From contig NZ_CAXUQL020000001.1 of NCBI RefSeq assembly GCF_964253035.1, positions 558,001 to 622,000 on the forward strand: a stretch of DNA of 64,000 nt, written 5' to 3'. This DNA comes from Pseudorhodoferax sp032153935 (lineage in GTDB: Bacteria > Pseudomonadota > Gammaproteobacteria > Burkholderiales > Burkholderiaceae_C). The notes under the pieces are model-generated. The model was not told the DNA's origin and did no database searches. It was given only the letters and a program-made list of their open reading frames with translations. The position numbers and the translations under genes are program-made. Shown piece after piece: positions 42,405 to 52,978 of this stretch; position 1 is the stretch's first letter; every line of letters starts with the position of its first letter.

Positions 42405-43214
42405 ATGGCACAGACACCCGACCTTCTTTCCAACCCCTTCCGCGCGTGCCTGGCACAGCCCGGCACCCCGCTCGGCACCTGGCTGATGTCGGGCACCTCC
42501 AGCACGGCCGAGGCCATGGGCCGCGCCGGATTCGACTGGCTGCTGGTCGACCAGGAGCATGTGCCCATGGACGAGAAGGACACGCTGCATGTGCTGCAGG
42601 CCATCGCCGGCACGCGCGCCGCACCCGTGGTGCGCCTGGCCGCCAACGAGATGGTGCTGTTCAAGCGCGCACTGGACATGGGCGCGCAGACCGTCATGGT
42701 GCCCTTCGTCGATTCCGCCGAGGCAGCGCGCCGGGCCGTGTCCTTCGCCAAGTACCCGCCACTGGGCCAGCGCGGCTTCGCGGCCGTGTTCCGCGCCAGC
42801 GGCTACGGCACGGCCAAGGACTACGGCAAGCGCGCCAACGACTCGGTCTTCACCATCATCCAGCTCGAAACGCCCGCGGCCGTGGCGGCACTGGAGGACA
42901 TCGCCGCGGTCGAAGGCGTCGACGCGCTGTTCCTGGGCCCGGGCGACCTGTCGGCCAACATGGGCCACATCGGCAACATCCTGCATCCCGAGGTGCAGGC
43001 CGTCATCGCCGATGTCGCCCAGCGCTGCCGCAAGCTCGGCATCCCGTGCGGCATCGTCGGCCCGACGCCCGAGGTCGTCTCCAGCTTCGTCGCCATGGGC
43101 TATGCCTTCGTGGCGGTCGCTTCCGACATGGGAATGATGATGCGCCAGGCCACGGCCTTCATCGACGCCATCCGCCCCAGCCTCGCGCAGGGCTTCGAGA
43201 GCAACGTCTACTGA
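42405..43214 (+). CDS. HpcH/HpaI-family aldolase
   Basis: A 269-residue class II aldolase. Characteristic pieces are 'GTWLMSGTSSTAEAMGRAGFDWLLVDQEH' split around the catalytic region, 'VVRLAANEMVLFKRALDMGAQTVMVPFVD', 'GPGDLSANMG' and the Arg in 'GQRGFAAVFRASGYG'. It cleaves 2-keto-3-deoxy sugar acids to pyruvate plus an aldehyde. It follows the dehydratase by 29 bp, which fits a dehydrate-then-cleave pathway. Confidence 0.92.
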   Translation: MAQTPDLLSNPFRACLAQPGTPLGTWLMSGTSSTAEAMGRAGFDWLLVDQEHVPMDEKDTLHVLQAIAGTRAAPVVRLAANEMVLFKRALDMGAQTVMVPFVDSAEAARRAVSFAKYPPLGQRGFAAVFRASGYGTAKDYGKRANDSVFTIIQLETPAAVAALEDIAAVEGVDALFLGPGDLSANMGHIGNILHPEVQAVIADVAQRCRKLGIPCGIVGPTPEVVSSFVAMGYAFVAVASDMGMMMRQATAFIDAIRPSLAQGFESNVY

Positions 43215-43258
43215 CCTTGCCGCCCTCTCCCCACCAGAACGATCCAGGAGCCAGACCG

Positions 43259-44212
43259 ATGTTTCCGCGACTCGCAGTTGCAGCCGCCGCATGCGCCGCC
43301 ATGCTGTCCACGGGCGCATTCGCCCAGCAGCCCTACCCCCACAAGCCCATCACGCTGATCGTGCCCTTCGGCCCCGGGGGCACCTCGGACATCATGGCGC
43401 GCTTCATGCAGCAGCCCTTGAACGAGGTCCTGGGCGTGCCGGTCGTCGTCGACAACAAGGCCGGTGCCGGCGGCGCCATCGGCATGACCGCGCTCAAGAA
43501 CGCGGCCCCCGACGGCTACACCATCGGCCTGTCGGTCATCGGGCCGGAGATGCTGCAACCGGCCCTGCGCAACACGGGCTACACGCCCGACAACTTCGAC
43601 CACATCTGCGGCACCTACGACGTGCCGCTGATGCTGATGGTCAAGCCCGACTCCAGGTTCAAGCAGCTCGGCGACGTCATCGGCGCCGCCAAGGCGCAGC
43701 CGGGCCAGCTGACCTACGGCTCCTCGGGCACGGGGACAGTGCTGCACCTGTCCATGGCCATGCTGCTGGACCAGGCCAGGACCGACGGCCTGCACGTGCC
43801 CTACAAGAGCTCGGGCGAGATGATCACGGGCCTGCTGGGCCAGCAGATCGCGCTGTTCGCCGAGACCCCCACCATCTCCACGCAGTACAAGCTGCGCGGC
43901 CTCGCGGTGCTGGCCAAGGAGCGGCTGGCGGCCTACCCCGATGTGCCGACGTCCGCGGAGGGCGGCTTCCCGCTGCAGGCCTCCGTGTGGGGCGGCTTCA
44001 TCGCGCCCAAGGGCCTGCCCGCGGCCGTGCGCCAGAAGCTGGAAGCCGCCTGCGAAAAGGCGGCCCATTCGGATGCCTACAGGCAAAAGGCCGCGCAGGT
44101 GAACACGCCGCTGGTGTATCGCAACGGCAAGGACTACGCCGCCTTCGTCCAGGCCGAGCAGGCACGCTACACCCAGCTGATCAAGACGCTCGGCCTGGCC
44201 GAGAAGCAATGA
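43259..44212 (+). CDS. Bug/TctC-family receptor, second of the operon
   Basis: A 317-residue receptor with a signal peptide ending 'LSTGAFAQ' and the motif set 'YPHKPITLIVPFGPGGTSDIMARF', 'VVVDNKAGAGGAIGMTALKNAAPDGYTI' and 'GLHVPYKSSGEMITGLLGQQIALF'. It is clearly diverged from the first receptor in the operon, so the two may bind different substrates, such as the acid and a precursor or lactone. Confidence 0.94.
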   Translation: MFPRLAVAAAACAAMLSTGAFAQQPYPHKPITLIVPFGPGGTSDIMARFMQQPLNEVLGVPVVVDNKAGAGGAIGMTALKNAAPDGYTIGLSVIGPEMLQPALRNTGYTPDNFDHICGTYDVPLMLMVKPDSRFKQLGDVIGAAKAQPGQLTYGSSGTGTVLHLSMAMLLDQARTDGLHVPYKSSGEMITGLLGQQIALFAETPTISTQYKLRGLAVLAKERLAAYPDVPTSAEGGFPLQASVWGGFIAPKGLPAAVRQKLEAACEKAAHSDAYRQKAAQVNTPLVYRNGKDYAAFVQAEQARYTQLIKTLGLAEKQ

Positions 44213-44222
44213 GGCGACCGGC

Positions 44223-45014
44223 TTGCAGCTTGCGGCAGTGAACTGGCCAGGCAGCGGCGAGGCCGCCTCCTTGGCCGCCTTCGCCGCCTGCGTGGCGCTG
44301 GCGACCTTCGCCCAGAACCTGACCGGCTTTGCCTTCGGCCTCATCCTGCTGGGTCTCACGGCCAGCCTGCACGTGGCCTCGGTCGCCGACGCCGCCAACG
44401 CGGCCATGGTGCTCACCCTCGTCAATGCCTGGGTGTCGTTCCGCAGCCAGCGCATCGCGCCGCCCTGGCGGCTGATGCAGCCCACGCTGCTGGGCAGCGC
44501 CATCGGCGTGGCGGCCGGCGTCGCACTGCTCGGCTGGCTCAGCGGCAATGCCGTGGCCTGGCTGCGCGGCCTGCTGGGCCTGTCCATCACCGCCTGTGCG
44601 GGCCTGCTGCTGCTCCAGGCCGGCACACGCCAGCGCCAGTCGACACCGGCGGCCTTCGCGGGCGTCGGGCTGCTGTCGGGCCTGCTCGGCGGCCTGTTCT
44701 CGAGCTCCGGGCCGCCCCTGGTCTACCAGATGTACCGCGAACCCCTGGACCGCGACCTCGTGCGCCAGGCGCTGTTGCTGGTGTTCGCCTTCAACTCCCT
44801 GGTCCGGCTGTGCCTGGTCGTGCCCAGCGGCCGGTTCAGCGCGCACGCGCTGCTGCTGGCCGCCTGCGCCGTCCCGGTCGTCTACGGCGTCACGCGCCTG
44901 CAGATCCGCTACCCGACCCGCTTGCGACCGGCCATGCTCAAGACCCTCGTGGCCGGCCTGCTGCTGGCGGCCGGCGCCAGCCTGCTGGCGTCGGCCTGGC
45001 AGGCCATCGTCTGA
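44223..45014 (+). CDS. TauE/SafE-family permease
   Basis: A 263-residue membrane protein with about seven to eight helices. The start is TTG at 44223, with a GAGG ribosome site overlapping the preceding stop; GTG at 44238 is an alternative. The duplicated motif 'FAQNLTGFAFGLILLGL' and 'GLLSGLLGGLFSSSGPPLVYQMY' matches TauE/SafE anion exporters or importers (sulfite, sulfoacetate, organic acids). In this cluster it may be the membrane partner for acid transport; that is inference. Confidence 0.85.
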   Translation: MQLAAVNWPGSGEAASLAAFAACVALATFAQNLTGFAFGLILLGLTASLHVASVADAANAAMVLTLVNAWVSFRSQRIAPPWRLMQPTLLGSAIGVAAGVALLGWLSGNAVAWLRGLLGLSITACAGLLLLQAGTRQRQSTPAAFAGVGLLSGLLGGLFSSSGPPLVYQMYREPLDRDLVRQALLLVFAFNSLVRLCLVVPSGRFSAHALLLAACAVPVVYGVTRLQIRYPTRLRPAMLKTLVAGLLLAAGASLLASAWQAIV

Positions 45015-45048
45015 GCCTTCTTCCCATCTGCCCAGCGACCTCGCACCC

Positions 45049-46215
45049 ATGCACCACGCCGCCTCCGCCCTCGCCTTCGAAGTGCAACGCCTCGATGTCT
45101 TCGTGTTCCGGGCCCCTGCCGATCCGCCGGTCCAGACCTCCTTCGGCACCATGCGGGACCGCCCCGCCGTGCTGCTGCGCGTGACCGATGCCGACGGTGT
45201 GTCGGGCTGGGGCGAGATCTGGTGCAACTTTCCGATCGTGGGCGCAGAGCACCGCGCGCGCATGGCGGCCTACTACCTGCGGCCGCAGCTCGAAGGCCGG
45301 CGCTGGGACAGCCCGCAAAGCTGCTTCGGCGCGCTGAACGACGCTTTCGCCGTGCTGGCCATCCAGTGCGGCGAGCCCGGCACGCTGCACCAGATCGTCG
45401 CCGGGCTCGACCTGGCCCTGTGGGACATGCTGGCGCGGCGCGCCGGTGAACCGCTCTGGCGTTTCATCTCCGGGCGCGAGGACGCGGCCTGCGCACCGAT
45501 TCCCGTCTATGCCTCCGGACTCAACCCGACCGCGCCGGAGCGCCTGGCCGCCACCAAGCTGGCCGAGGGCTACCGCGCGTTCAAGCTCAAGGTCGGCTTC
45601 GGCGCCGCGCGGGACGAAGCCAACCTGCGCGCCATGCGCGAGGTCATCGGCCCCGAGACGCCCTTCATGGTCGACGCCAACCAGGCCTGGTCGCTGGAGC
45701 AGGCGCTGCAAGCCGGGCGCGCCATGGAAAGCCATGCGCTGGGCTGGCTCGAGGAGCCCATGCGCGCGGACGCGCCCCTGCCCCACTGGGAGCGCCTGGC
45801 CAGGGAGCAGCCGCTTGCGCTGGCAGGCGGCGAGAACCTGGCCGGCCTGGGCGCCTTCGATGACTTCACCGCCAGCCCCGCGCTGTCGGTGCTGCAGCCG
45901 GACCTGGGCAAGTGGGGCGGCATCACGGGCTGCCTGGCAGTGGGCCGCCTGGCCCTGGAGCGCGGCAAGTTGTTCTGCCCGCATTGGCTCGGCGGCGGCA
46001 TCGGCCTGACCGCATCCTTCCACCTGAAAGCCGCCGTGGGCGGTCCCGGCTACGTCGAGGTGGATGCAAACCCGAACCCGCTGCGCGATCTGCTGGCCAC
46101 GCCGCAATTCACCCTGCACGACGGCGCCGTCGTACTGGATGCCGCGCCGGGCCTGGGTGTCGAGCCGGACCTGCAGGCGACGCGCAACTTCGTCGTCAAC
46201 GTCGCCGGAACCTGA
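45049..46215 (+). CDS. mandelate racemase/muconate lactonizing-type enolase-superfamily enzyme
   Basis: A 388-residue enzyme of the enolase superfamily. The second catalytic motif K-x-K is Lys179-Leu-Lys181 (AFKLKVGFG). Metal ligands are Asp209 (VDANQAW), Glu235 (WLEEPM) and Glu262 (GGENL), with His312 (CPHWLGGGIG) as a possible general acid/base. The N-terminal capping domain is complete. Members dehydrate or racemise sugar acids. It fits as an epimerase or dehydratase feeding the pathway. Its stop TGA directly abuts the mnmA stop on the other strand (TGATCA). Confidence 0.92.
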   Translation: MHHAASALAFEVQRLDVFVFRAPADPPVQTSFGTMRDRPAVLLRVTDADGVSGWGEIWCNFPIVGAEHRARMAAYYLRPQLEGRRWDSPQSCFGALNDAFAVLAIQCGEPGTLHQIVAGLDLALWDMLARRAGEPLWRFISGREDAACAPIPVYASGLNPTAPERLAATKLAEGYRAFKLKVGFGAARDEANLRAMREVIGPETPFMVDANQAWSLEQALQAGRAMESHALGWLEEPMRADAPLPHWERLAREQPLALAGGENLAGLGAFDDFTASPALSVLQPDLGKWGGITGCLAVGRLALERGKLFCPHWLGGGIGLTASFHLKAAVGGPGYVEVDANPNPLRDLLATPQFTLHDGAVVLDAAPGLGVEPDLQATRNFVVNVAGT

Positions 46216-47322
46216 TCAAGCCAGGGCGCTGGCGATCACCCCACCGCCCAGGCAGATCTCGCCGTCGTACAGCACGGCCGATTGCCCCGGCGTGACGGCC
46301 CATTGCGGTGCGCCGAACTCCAGTGCGAACGCACCGTTGGCGCCCGCCGCCAGCGCGCAGGGCGCGTCCAGCTGGCGGTAGCGCGTCTTGCTGGCGTAGG
46401 CGCCTGGCGCTGGCGCATGGCCTGCCGTCCAGCTGGCGTCGTCGGCCGTCAGCGTCTGCGACAGCAGCCAGGGATGGTCGTGCCCCTGCACCACCCACAG
46501 CGTGTTGTGTTCCATGTCCTTTCGCGCGACGAACCAGGGCGCATGCTCGCCGCCGCCGCGCGGCGCGCCCTTCTCCTTCAGGCCGCCGATGCCCAGGCCC
46601 TGGCGCTGGCCCAGCGTGTAGAACGACAGGCCCTGGTGCTGGCCGAGCACGCGGCCGCGCGCGTCCTTGATCGGGCCTGGTTCCTTGGCGATGTAGCGGT
46701 TCAGGAAGTCGCGGAACGGCCGCTCGCCGATGAAGCAGATGCCCGTGGAATCCTTCTTCTTGGCGTTCGGCAGGCCGATCTCGGCAGCCAGCCGGCGCAC
46801 CTCGGTCTTGTGCAGCTCGCCGACCGGAAACAAGGTCTTGGCCAGTTGCGCCTGCGTCAAACGGTGCAGGAAGTAGCTCTGGTCCTTGGACGGGTCCAGG
46901 CCCTTGAGCAGCTCGAAGCGCCCGTCGCGTTCACGCACGCGCGCGTAGTGGCCGGTCGCGATCTTCTCGGCGCCCAGGCGCATCGCGTGGTCGAGGAAGG
47001 CCTTGAACTTGATCTCGGCATTGCACAGCACATCGGGGTTGGGCGTGCGGCCGGCCTGGTACTCGCGCAGGAACTCGGCGAACACGCGGTCCTTGTACTC
47101 GGCCGCGAAGTTCACATGCTCGATCTCGATGCCGACCACGTCGGCCACGGCCGCAGCATCGACGAAGTCCACATTGGACGAGCAGTACTCGGAGTCGTCG
47201 TCGTCCTCCCAGTTCTTCATGAAGATGCCCACCACCTCGTACCCCTGCTGCTTGAGCAGCCAGGCGGTGACCGAGGAATCCACCCCACCGCTCAGACCGA
47301 CGACGACACGTTGCTTGCCCAT
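46216..47322 (-). CDS. mnmA: tRNA-specific 2-thiouridylase MnmA
   Basis: A 368-residue enzyme that thiolates U34 of tRNA-Lys, -Glu and -Gln. The PP-loop 'GLSGGVDSSVTAWLL' is at 9-23; the two catalytic Cys are in 'PNPDVLCNAEIK' and 'STGICFIGER'. 'GHYARVRERDGRFELLKGLDPSKDQSYFL' is split by usual insertions. The C-terminal beta-barrel ends 'GEICLGGGVI'. Standard length. Confidence 0.97.
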   Translation of the reverse strand: MGKQRVVVGLSGGVDSSVTAWLLKQQGYEVVGIFMKNWEDDDDSEYCSSNVDFVDAAAVADVVGIEIEHVNFAAEYKDRVFAEFLREYQAGRTPNPDVLCNAEIKFKAFLDHAMRLGAEKIATGHYARVRERDGRFELLKGLDPSKDQSYFLHRLTQAQLAKTLFPVGELHKTEVRRLAAEIGLPNAKKKDSTGICFIGERPFRDFLNRYIAKEPGPIKDARGRVLGQHQGLSFYTLGQRQGLGIGGLKEKGAPRGGGEHAPWFVARKDMEHNTLWVVQGHDHPWLLSQTLTADDASWTAGHAPAPGAYASKTRYRQLDAPCALAAGANGAFALEFGAPQWAVTPGQSAVLYDGEICLGGGVIASALA

Positions 47323-47368
47323 GCGGCGATTTTAGGAAGCGCCTCCCAACCCGCGTGCGCGGACGGGT

Positions 47369-47845
47369 TCAGCCGAACACGGACGGATCGGTGTGCAGCA
47401 GCGCCAGCGGATGGCGTTGGCCGGCCAGGTGGTCCTCGATGCAGCGCAGCAGCAGGGGACTGCGGTGCCGCTCCCGGCTGGCCCGCACCTCGTCGGGCGT
47501 CAGCCACAGCGTGCGCGCGATGCCGGCGTCCAGGCTGCGCCCGGCGACCTGCGCACCCAATTCACCGCAGAAGGCAAAGCGCAGGTAGCTGATCTCCTCG
47601 CCCGTGGCTGGGCGCACGAAGCGCGACAGGTAGATGCCCACGAGTTCGGTCGGCGTGAAGGTGTGCGCGGTCTCTTCCAGCGCCTCGCGCGCGCAGGCCG
47701 TGGCCAGGGCCTCGCCCGGCTCCAGATGCCCCGCGGGATTGTTCAGCCGCAGGCCCTCCGGCGTGTGCTCCTCCACCAGCAGGTAGCGTCCCCCGCGTTC
47801 GATGACGGCGGCCACGGTGACACTGGGTTTGAAGCGTTCGGACAT
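47369..47845 (-). CDS. Nudix hydrolase
   Basis: A 158-residue protein from the ATG at 47845. The Nudix box is complete: Gly39, then five residues, Glu45, and 'REALEET' at 53-59, the Mg2+ site. 'LRLNNPAGHLEPGEAL' and the C-terminal 'EDHLAGQRHPL' resemble the NudJ group, which hydrolyses thiamine pyrophosphate or nucleoside di/triphosphates. It lies 46 bp upstream of mnmA on the same strand; nudJ is next to mnmA in enterobacteria too, supporting the call. Confidence 0.88.
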   Translation of the reverse strand: MSERFKPSVTVAAVIERGGRYLLVEEHTPEGLRLNNPAGHLEPGEALATACAREALEETAHTFTPTELVGIYLSRFVRPATGEEISYLRFAFCGELGAQVAGRSLDAGIARTLWLTPDEVRASRERHRSPLLLRCIEDHLAGQRHPLALLHTDPSVFG

Positions 47846-47942
47846 GGCGCCAGTGTAGGCCGTGGCACGACCGTGCCCCGGGCGAACTCGGGTAAGCTCC
47901 GCCCGCACCAGAGACAACGACAACGCGAGGGAAGGAGCACCC

Positions 47943-48095
47943 ATGCAGATCGGAGTGCCCGCCGGAACACCGGCCGGCGAAACACGCACAGCAGCCCCCC
48001 TGGAGGCCGCGCGGCGGCCTGTCGCGCGACGCGCCTGCGGCACGGTGCCCTGCGTCGCACCCCCTGTCCGAAGCGCAGCACGGCGCACCCGGTGA
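47943..48095 (+). pseudogene. truncated PntA-like N-terminus (50 codons)
   Basis: The 50-codon frame has a strong ribosome site (GGAAGGAG before ATG). Its first about 25 residues (QIGVPAGTPAGETRTAAPL) match the start of transhydrogenase alpha / alanine dehydrogenase proteins, whose usual text is IG-V-P-x-E-x-x-x-x-E-x-R-V-A. After that the frame becomes Arg-rich and stops. The complete pntA starts 130 bp further on with a different N-terminus. It may be a relic of an older pntA or a leader ORF; the match is short, so the call is tentative. Confidence 0.4.
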
Positions 48096-48224
48096 ATCCT
48101 GCCGACGCGGCCACGATGCCGCGCGGGCAGCCCGCCTAGCCCCGGCGCCAGCACCGACCGAGCGCGTCCCGCCGGCGGCCATGCGCCTCGCACGCACCAG
48201 CAGAACAGTTTCAGGAGGTCTTTC

Positions 48225-49835
48225 ATGCCAACCCCTTCCACCCAGACGCCGCAGCGCATCGGCGTGCCCCGCGAGATCTTCCCGGGCGAGAAACGCGTGG
48301 CCACCGTGCCCGATGTCGTCGAGAAGCTCATCAAGCTCGGCTTCGCGGTCTCGGTGCAGTCCGGCGCCGGCGAAGCCGCCAACTGCAGCGACGAGGCCTA
48401 CCGGGCCGCCGGCGCCGAAATCGTGCCCGACGCCGCCACGCTGTGGTCCACGGCGGACATCGTGTTCAAGGTGCGCCCGCCCACGCCCGAGGAAGTGGCG
48501 CTGATGCGCGAGGGCGGCACGCTCATCGACTTCATCTGGCCCGCGCAGAACCCCGACCTGATGCAGCAGCTCGCCGCCCGGCGCGCGACCGTGCTGGCCA
48601 TCGACTGCCTGCCGCGCACGCTCTCGCGCGCCCAGAAGATGGACGCACTGACCTCCATGGCCGGCGTGTCCGGCTACCGCGCCGTGATCGAGGCGGCCAA
48701 CGCCTTCGGCCGCTACTTCGCCGGCCAGATCACGGCGGCCGGCAAGGTGCCGCCGGCCAAGGTCTTCATCGCCGGCGCCGGCGTGGCCGGCCTGTCGGCC
48801 ATCGGCACGGCGGCCAGCCTGGGCGCCATCGTGCGCGCCAACGACACGCGTGCCGAGGTGGCCGACCAGGTGACCTCGCTGGGCGGCGAGTTCGTGAAGG
48901 TGGACTACGAGGAAGAAGGCTCGGGTGGCGGCGGCTATGCCAAGGTCATGAGCGAGGGCTTCCAGGCCGCGCAGCGCGCCATGTATGCCAAGCAGGCCAA
49001 GGAAGTCGACATCGTCATCACCACCGCGCTGATCCCCGGCAAGCCCGCGCCCAAGCTGATCACGGCCGAGATGGTGCAGAGCATGAAGCCCGGCAGCGTG
49101 ATCGTGGACATGGCGGCCGAACAGGGCGGCAACTGCGAACTCACGGTGCCCGGCGAGGCCGTGGTGCGCCACGACGTGACCATCGTGGGCTACACCGACC
49201 TGGCCTCGCGCCTGGCCAAGCAGTCGTCCACGCTGTATGCCACCAACCTGCTGCGCCTGACCGAGGAGCTGTGCAAGGCCAAGGACGGCGTGGCCGTGGT
49301 GAACATGGAGGACGACGCGATCCGCGGCCTCACCGTGGTCAAGGAGGGTGCCATCACCTGGCCCGCGCCACCGCTTGCCCAGGTGGCCAAACCGCCGGCC
49401 GCCGCCAAGCCGGCCGCTGCACCCGCCGCCAAGAAGAGCGGCCACGGCCATGGCAGCAGCGGCCCGCTGCCCGCCAGAACGCTGGCCACCGTCTTCGCCA
49501 TCGCCGCGCTGGCGTTCTGGTTCATCGGCAGCTTCGCGCCCGCTGCCTTCCTGGGCCACTTCACGGTCTTCGTGCTGGCCTGCTTCATCGGCTACATGGT
49601 GGTGTGGAACGTGACGCCTGCGCTACACACGCCGCTCATGAGCGTGACCAACGCCATCTCCAGCATCATCGCCATCGGGGCGCTGGTGCAGATCGCGCCG
49701 CCCGATGCGGCAGCCGGTGGCCGCCCGGACGAGCTGATCCGCTGGCTGGCTTTCGCGGCCACCGTGCTCACGGCGGTGAACATGTTCGGCGGCTTCGCCG
49801 TGACGCGCCGCATGCTGGCCATGTTCCAGAAGTAA
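48225..49835 (+). CDS. pntA: NAD(P)+ transhydrogenase alpha subunit (full-length, E. coli type)
   Basis: A 536-residue alpha subunit, with AGGAGG before the ATG. The NAD-binding domain I shows 'IGVPREIFPGEKRVATVPDVVEKL', 'VFIAGAGVAGLSAIGTAASLGAIVRANDTR' in two parts and the 'DMAAEQGGNCE' loop. After an Ala/Pro/Lys/His-rich linker (about 385-415) come about four TM helices with 'NVTPALHTPLMSVTNAISS'. It couples hydride transfer from NADH to NADP+ with proton entry. Forms a complex with the next gene product. Confidence 0.96.
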   Translation: MPTPSTQTPQRIGVPREIFPGEKRVATVPDVVEKLIKLGFAVSVQSGAGEAANCSDEAYRAAGAEIVPDAATLWSTADIVFKVRPPTPEEVALMREGGTLIDFIWPAQNPDLMQQLAARRATVLAIDCLPRTLSRAQKMDALTSMAGVSGYRAVIEAANAFGRYFAGQITAAGKVPPAKVFIAGAGVAGLSAIGTAASLGAIVRANDTRAEVADQVTSLGGEFVKVDYEEEGSGGGGYAKVMSEGFQAAQRAMYAKQAKEVDIVITTALIPGKPAPKLITAEMVQSMKPGSVIVDMAAEQGGNCELTVPGEAVVRHDVTIVGYTDLASRLAKQSSTLYATNLLRLTEELCKAKDGVAVVNMEDDAIRGLTVVKEGAITWPAPPLAQVAKPPAAAKPAAAPAAKKSGHGHGSSGPLPARTLATVFAIAALAFWFIGSFAPAAFLGHFTVFVLACFIGYMVVWNVTPALHTPLMSVTNAISSIIAIGALVQIAPPDAAAGGRPDELIRWLAFAATVLTAVNMFGGFAVTRRMLAMFQK

Positions 49836-49861
49836 GAAGAACGACAAGAGAGAACGACACC

Positions 49862-51277
<1,416 letters not shown>

Positions 51278-51298
51278 GCCGAGAACGAAGGAGATCCC

Positions 51299-52978
51299 AT
51301 GACCGAGCGCATCTGGCTGCAGAGCTATCCAGCGGGCGTGCCCAGCGACATCGACCCGGGCGAGTACAACTCGCTGGTCGCCCTGATGGAGGAGAGCTTC
51401 ACCAAGTTCGCCGACCACACGGCCTACAGCTTCATGGGCCGCGACGTCAGCTACGCGGAGACCGACCGGCTCAGCGGCCGGCTGGCCACCTACCTGCAGA
51501 GCCTGGGCCTGGCGCGCGGCGACCGCGTCGCCGTGATGATGCCCAACGTGCCGCAGTACCCGGTGACCGTGGCCGCCATCCTGCGCGCCGGCTACGTGCT
51601 CGTGAACGTCAACCCGCTGTACACGCCGCGCGAGCTCGAGCACCAGCTCAAGGACTCCGGCGCCAAGGCCATCGTCATCATCGAGAACTTCGCCGCCACG
51701 CTGGCGCAGTGCATCCAGGCCACACCCGTGCGCCATGTGGTGCTGTGCGCCATGGGCGACCAGTTGGGCCTGCTCAAGGGCGCGCTCGTCAACTACGTGG
51801 TGCGCAAGGTCAAGAAGATGGTGCCGCCGTTCACGCTGCCGGGCGCGGTGCGCTTCAACGACGCGGTCGCGCGCGGCGCGCGTGCGCAGTTCACCAAGCC
51901 GCAGATCGGCCCCGACGACGTGGCGGCCCTGCAGTACACGGGCGGCACCACGGGCGTCAGCAAGGGCGCCATGCTGCTGCACCGCAACGTCATCGCCAAC
52001 GTGCTCCAGTCCGAGGCCTGGAACCAGCCCGTCATGGACCGCGTTCCCCAGGGGGAGCAGCCGACCTCGGTCTGCGCGCTGCCGCTATACCACATCTTCG
52101 CGTTCACGGTGGGCATGATGCTGACCATGCGCACGGGGGGCAAGCTGGTGCTGATCCCCAACCCGCGCGACCTGCCAGCCGTGCTCAAGGAACTGTCCAA
52201 GCACCGCATCCACAGCTTCCCGGCCGTCAACACCCTGTTCAACGGCCTGGCCAACCACCCGGACTTCGGCACGGTGGACTGGAGCCACCTGAAGGTCTCC
52301 GTGGGCGGCGGCATGGCCGTGCAGAGCGCCGTGGCCAAGCTCTGGCTGGAGAAGACCGGCTGCCCGATCTGCGAGGGCTATGGCCTGTCGGAAACCTCGC
52401 CTTCGGCCAGCTGCAATTCGCCGATCAACAAAGAGTTCACCGGCACCATCGGCCTGCCCCTGCCCAGCACCTTCTTCCAGCTGCTTGACGACGATGGCCG
52501 GCCCGTCGGCCCGGGCCAGCCCGGCGAAATCGCGATCAAGGGCCCGCAGGTCATGGCCGGCTACTGGCAACGCCCCGACGAGACCGCCCAGGTCATGACC
52601 GCCGACGGCTACTTCAAGACCGGCGACATCGGCACCGTGGACGAACGCGGCTTTTTCCGCATCATCGACCGCAAGAAGGACATGATCCTGGTCAGCGGCT
52701 TCAACGTCTACCCGAACGAGATCGAGGACGTGGTGGCCCAGCTGGAAGGCGTGCTCGAAGTGGCCTGCGTGGGCGTGCCCGACGAGAAGACCGGCGAAGC
52801 CGTCAAGTTGGTGCTGGTGCGCAAGGACCCCGGCCTGACCGAAGACGCCGTGCGCGCCTACTGCCGCGCCAACCTGACCGGCTACAAGCAGCCGCGCGTG
52901 ATCGAATTCCGCAACGAGCTGCCCAAGACGCCGGTGGGCAAGATCCTGCGCCGCCAGCTGCGCGACCAGCCGGCATGA
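51299..52978 (+). CDS. fadD: long-chain fatty-acid--CoA ligase
   Basis: A 559-residue AMP-forming acyl-CoA synthetase. The P-loop 'YTGGTTGVSKGAMLLH', 'EGYGLSETSP', 'GYFKTGDIGTVDERGFFRIIDRKKD' (in two parts) and the final Lys in 'LPKTPVGKILRRQLR' are all present. The N-terminus 'IWLQSYPAGVPSDID' is typical of FadD. It activates fatty acids for beta-oxidation or lipid synthesis at the membrane. It lies 21 bp after pntB and overlaps mtnN by ATGA. Confidence 0.93.
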   Translation: MTERIWLQSYPAGVPSDIDPGEYNSLVALMEESFTKFADHTAYSFMGRDVSYAETDRLSGRLATYLQSLGLARGDRVAVMMPNVPQYPVTVAAILRAGYVLVNVNPLYTPRELEHQLKDSGAKAIVIIENFAATLAQCIQATPVRHVVLCAMGDQLGLLKGALVNYVVRKVKKMVPPFTLPGAVRFNDAVARGARAQFTKPQIGPDDVAALQYTGGTTGVSKGAMLLHRNVIANVLQSEAWNQPVMDRVPQGEQPTSVCALPLYHIFAFTVGMMLTMRTGGKLVLIPNPRDLPAVLKELSKHRIHSFPAVNTLFNGLANHPDFGTVDWSHLKVSVGGGMAVQSAVAKLWLEKTGCPICEGYGLSETSPSASCNSPINKEFTGTIGLPLPSTFFQLLDDDGRPVGPGQPGEIAIKGPQVMAGYWQRPDETAQVMTADGYFKTGDIGTVDERGFFRIIDRKKDMILVSGFNVYPNEIEDVVAQLEGVLEVACVGVPDEKTGEAVKLVLVRKDPGLTEDAVRAYCRANLTGYKQPRVIEFRNELPKTPVGKILRRQLRDQPA

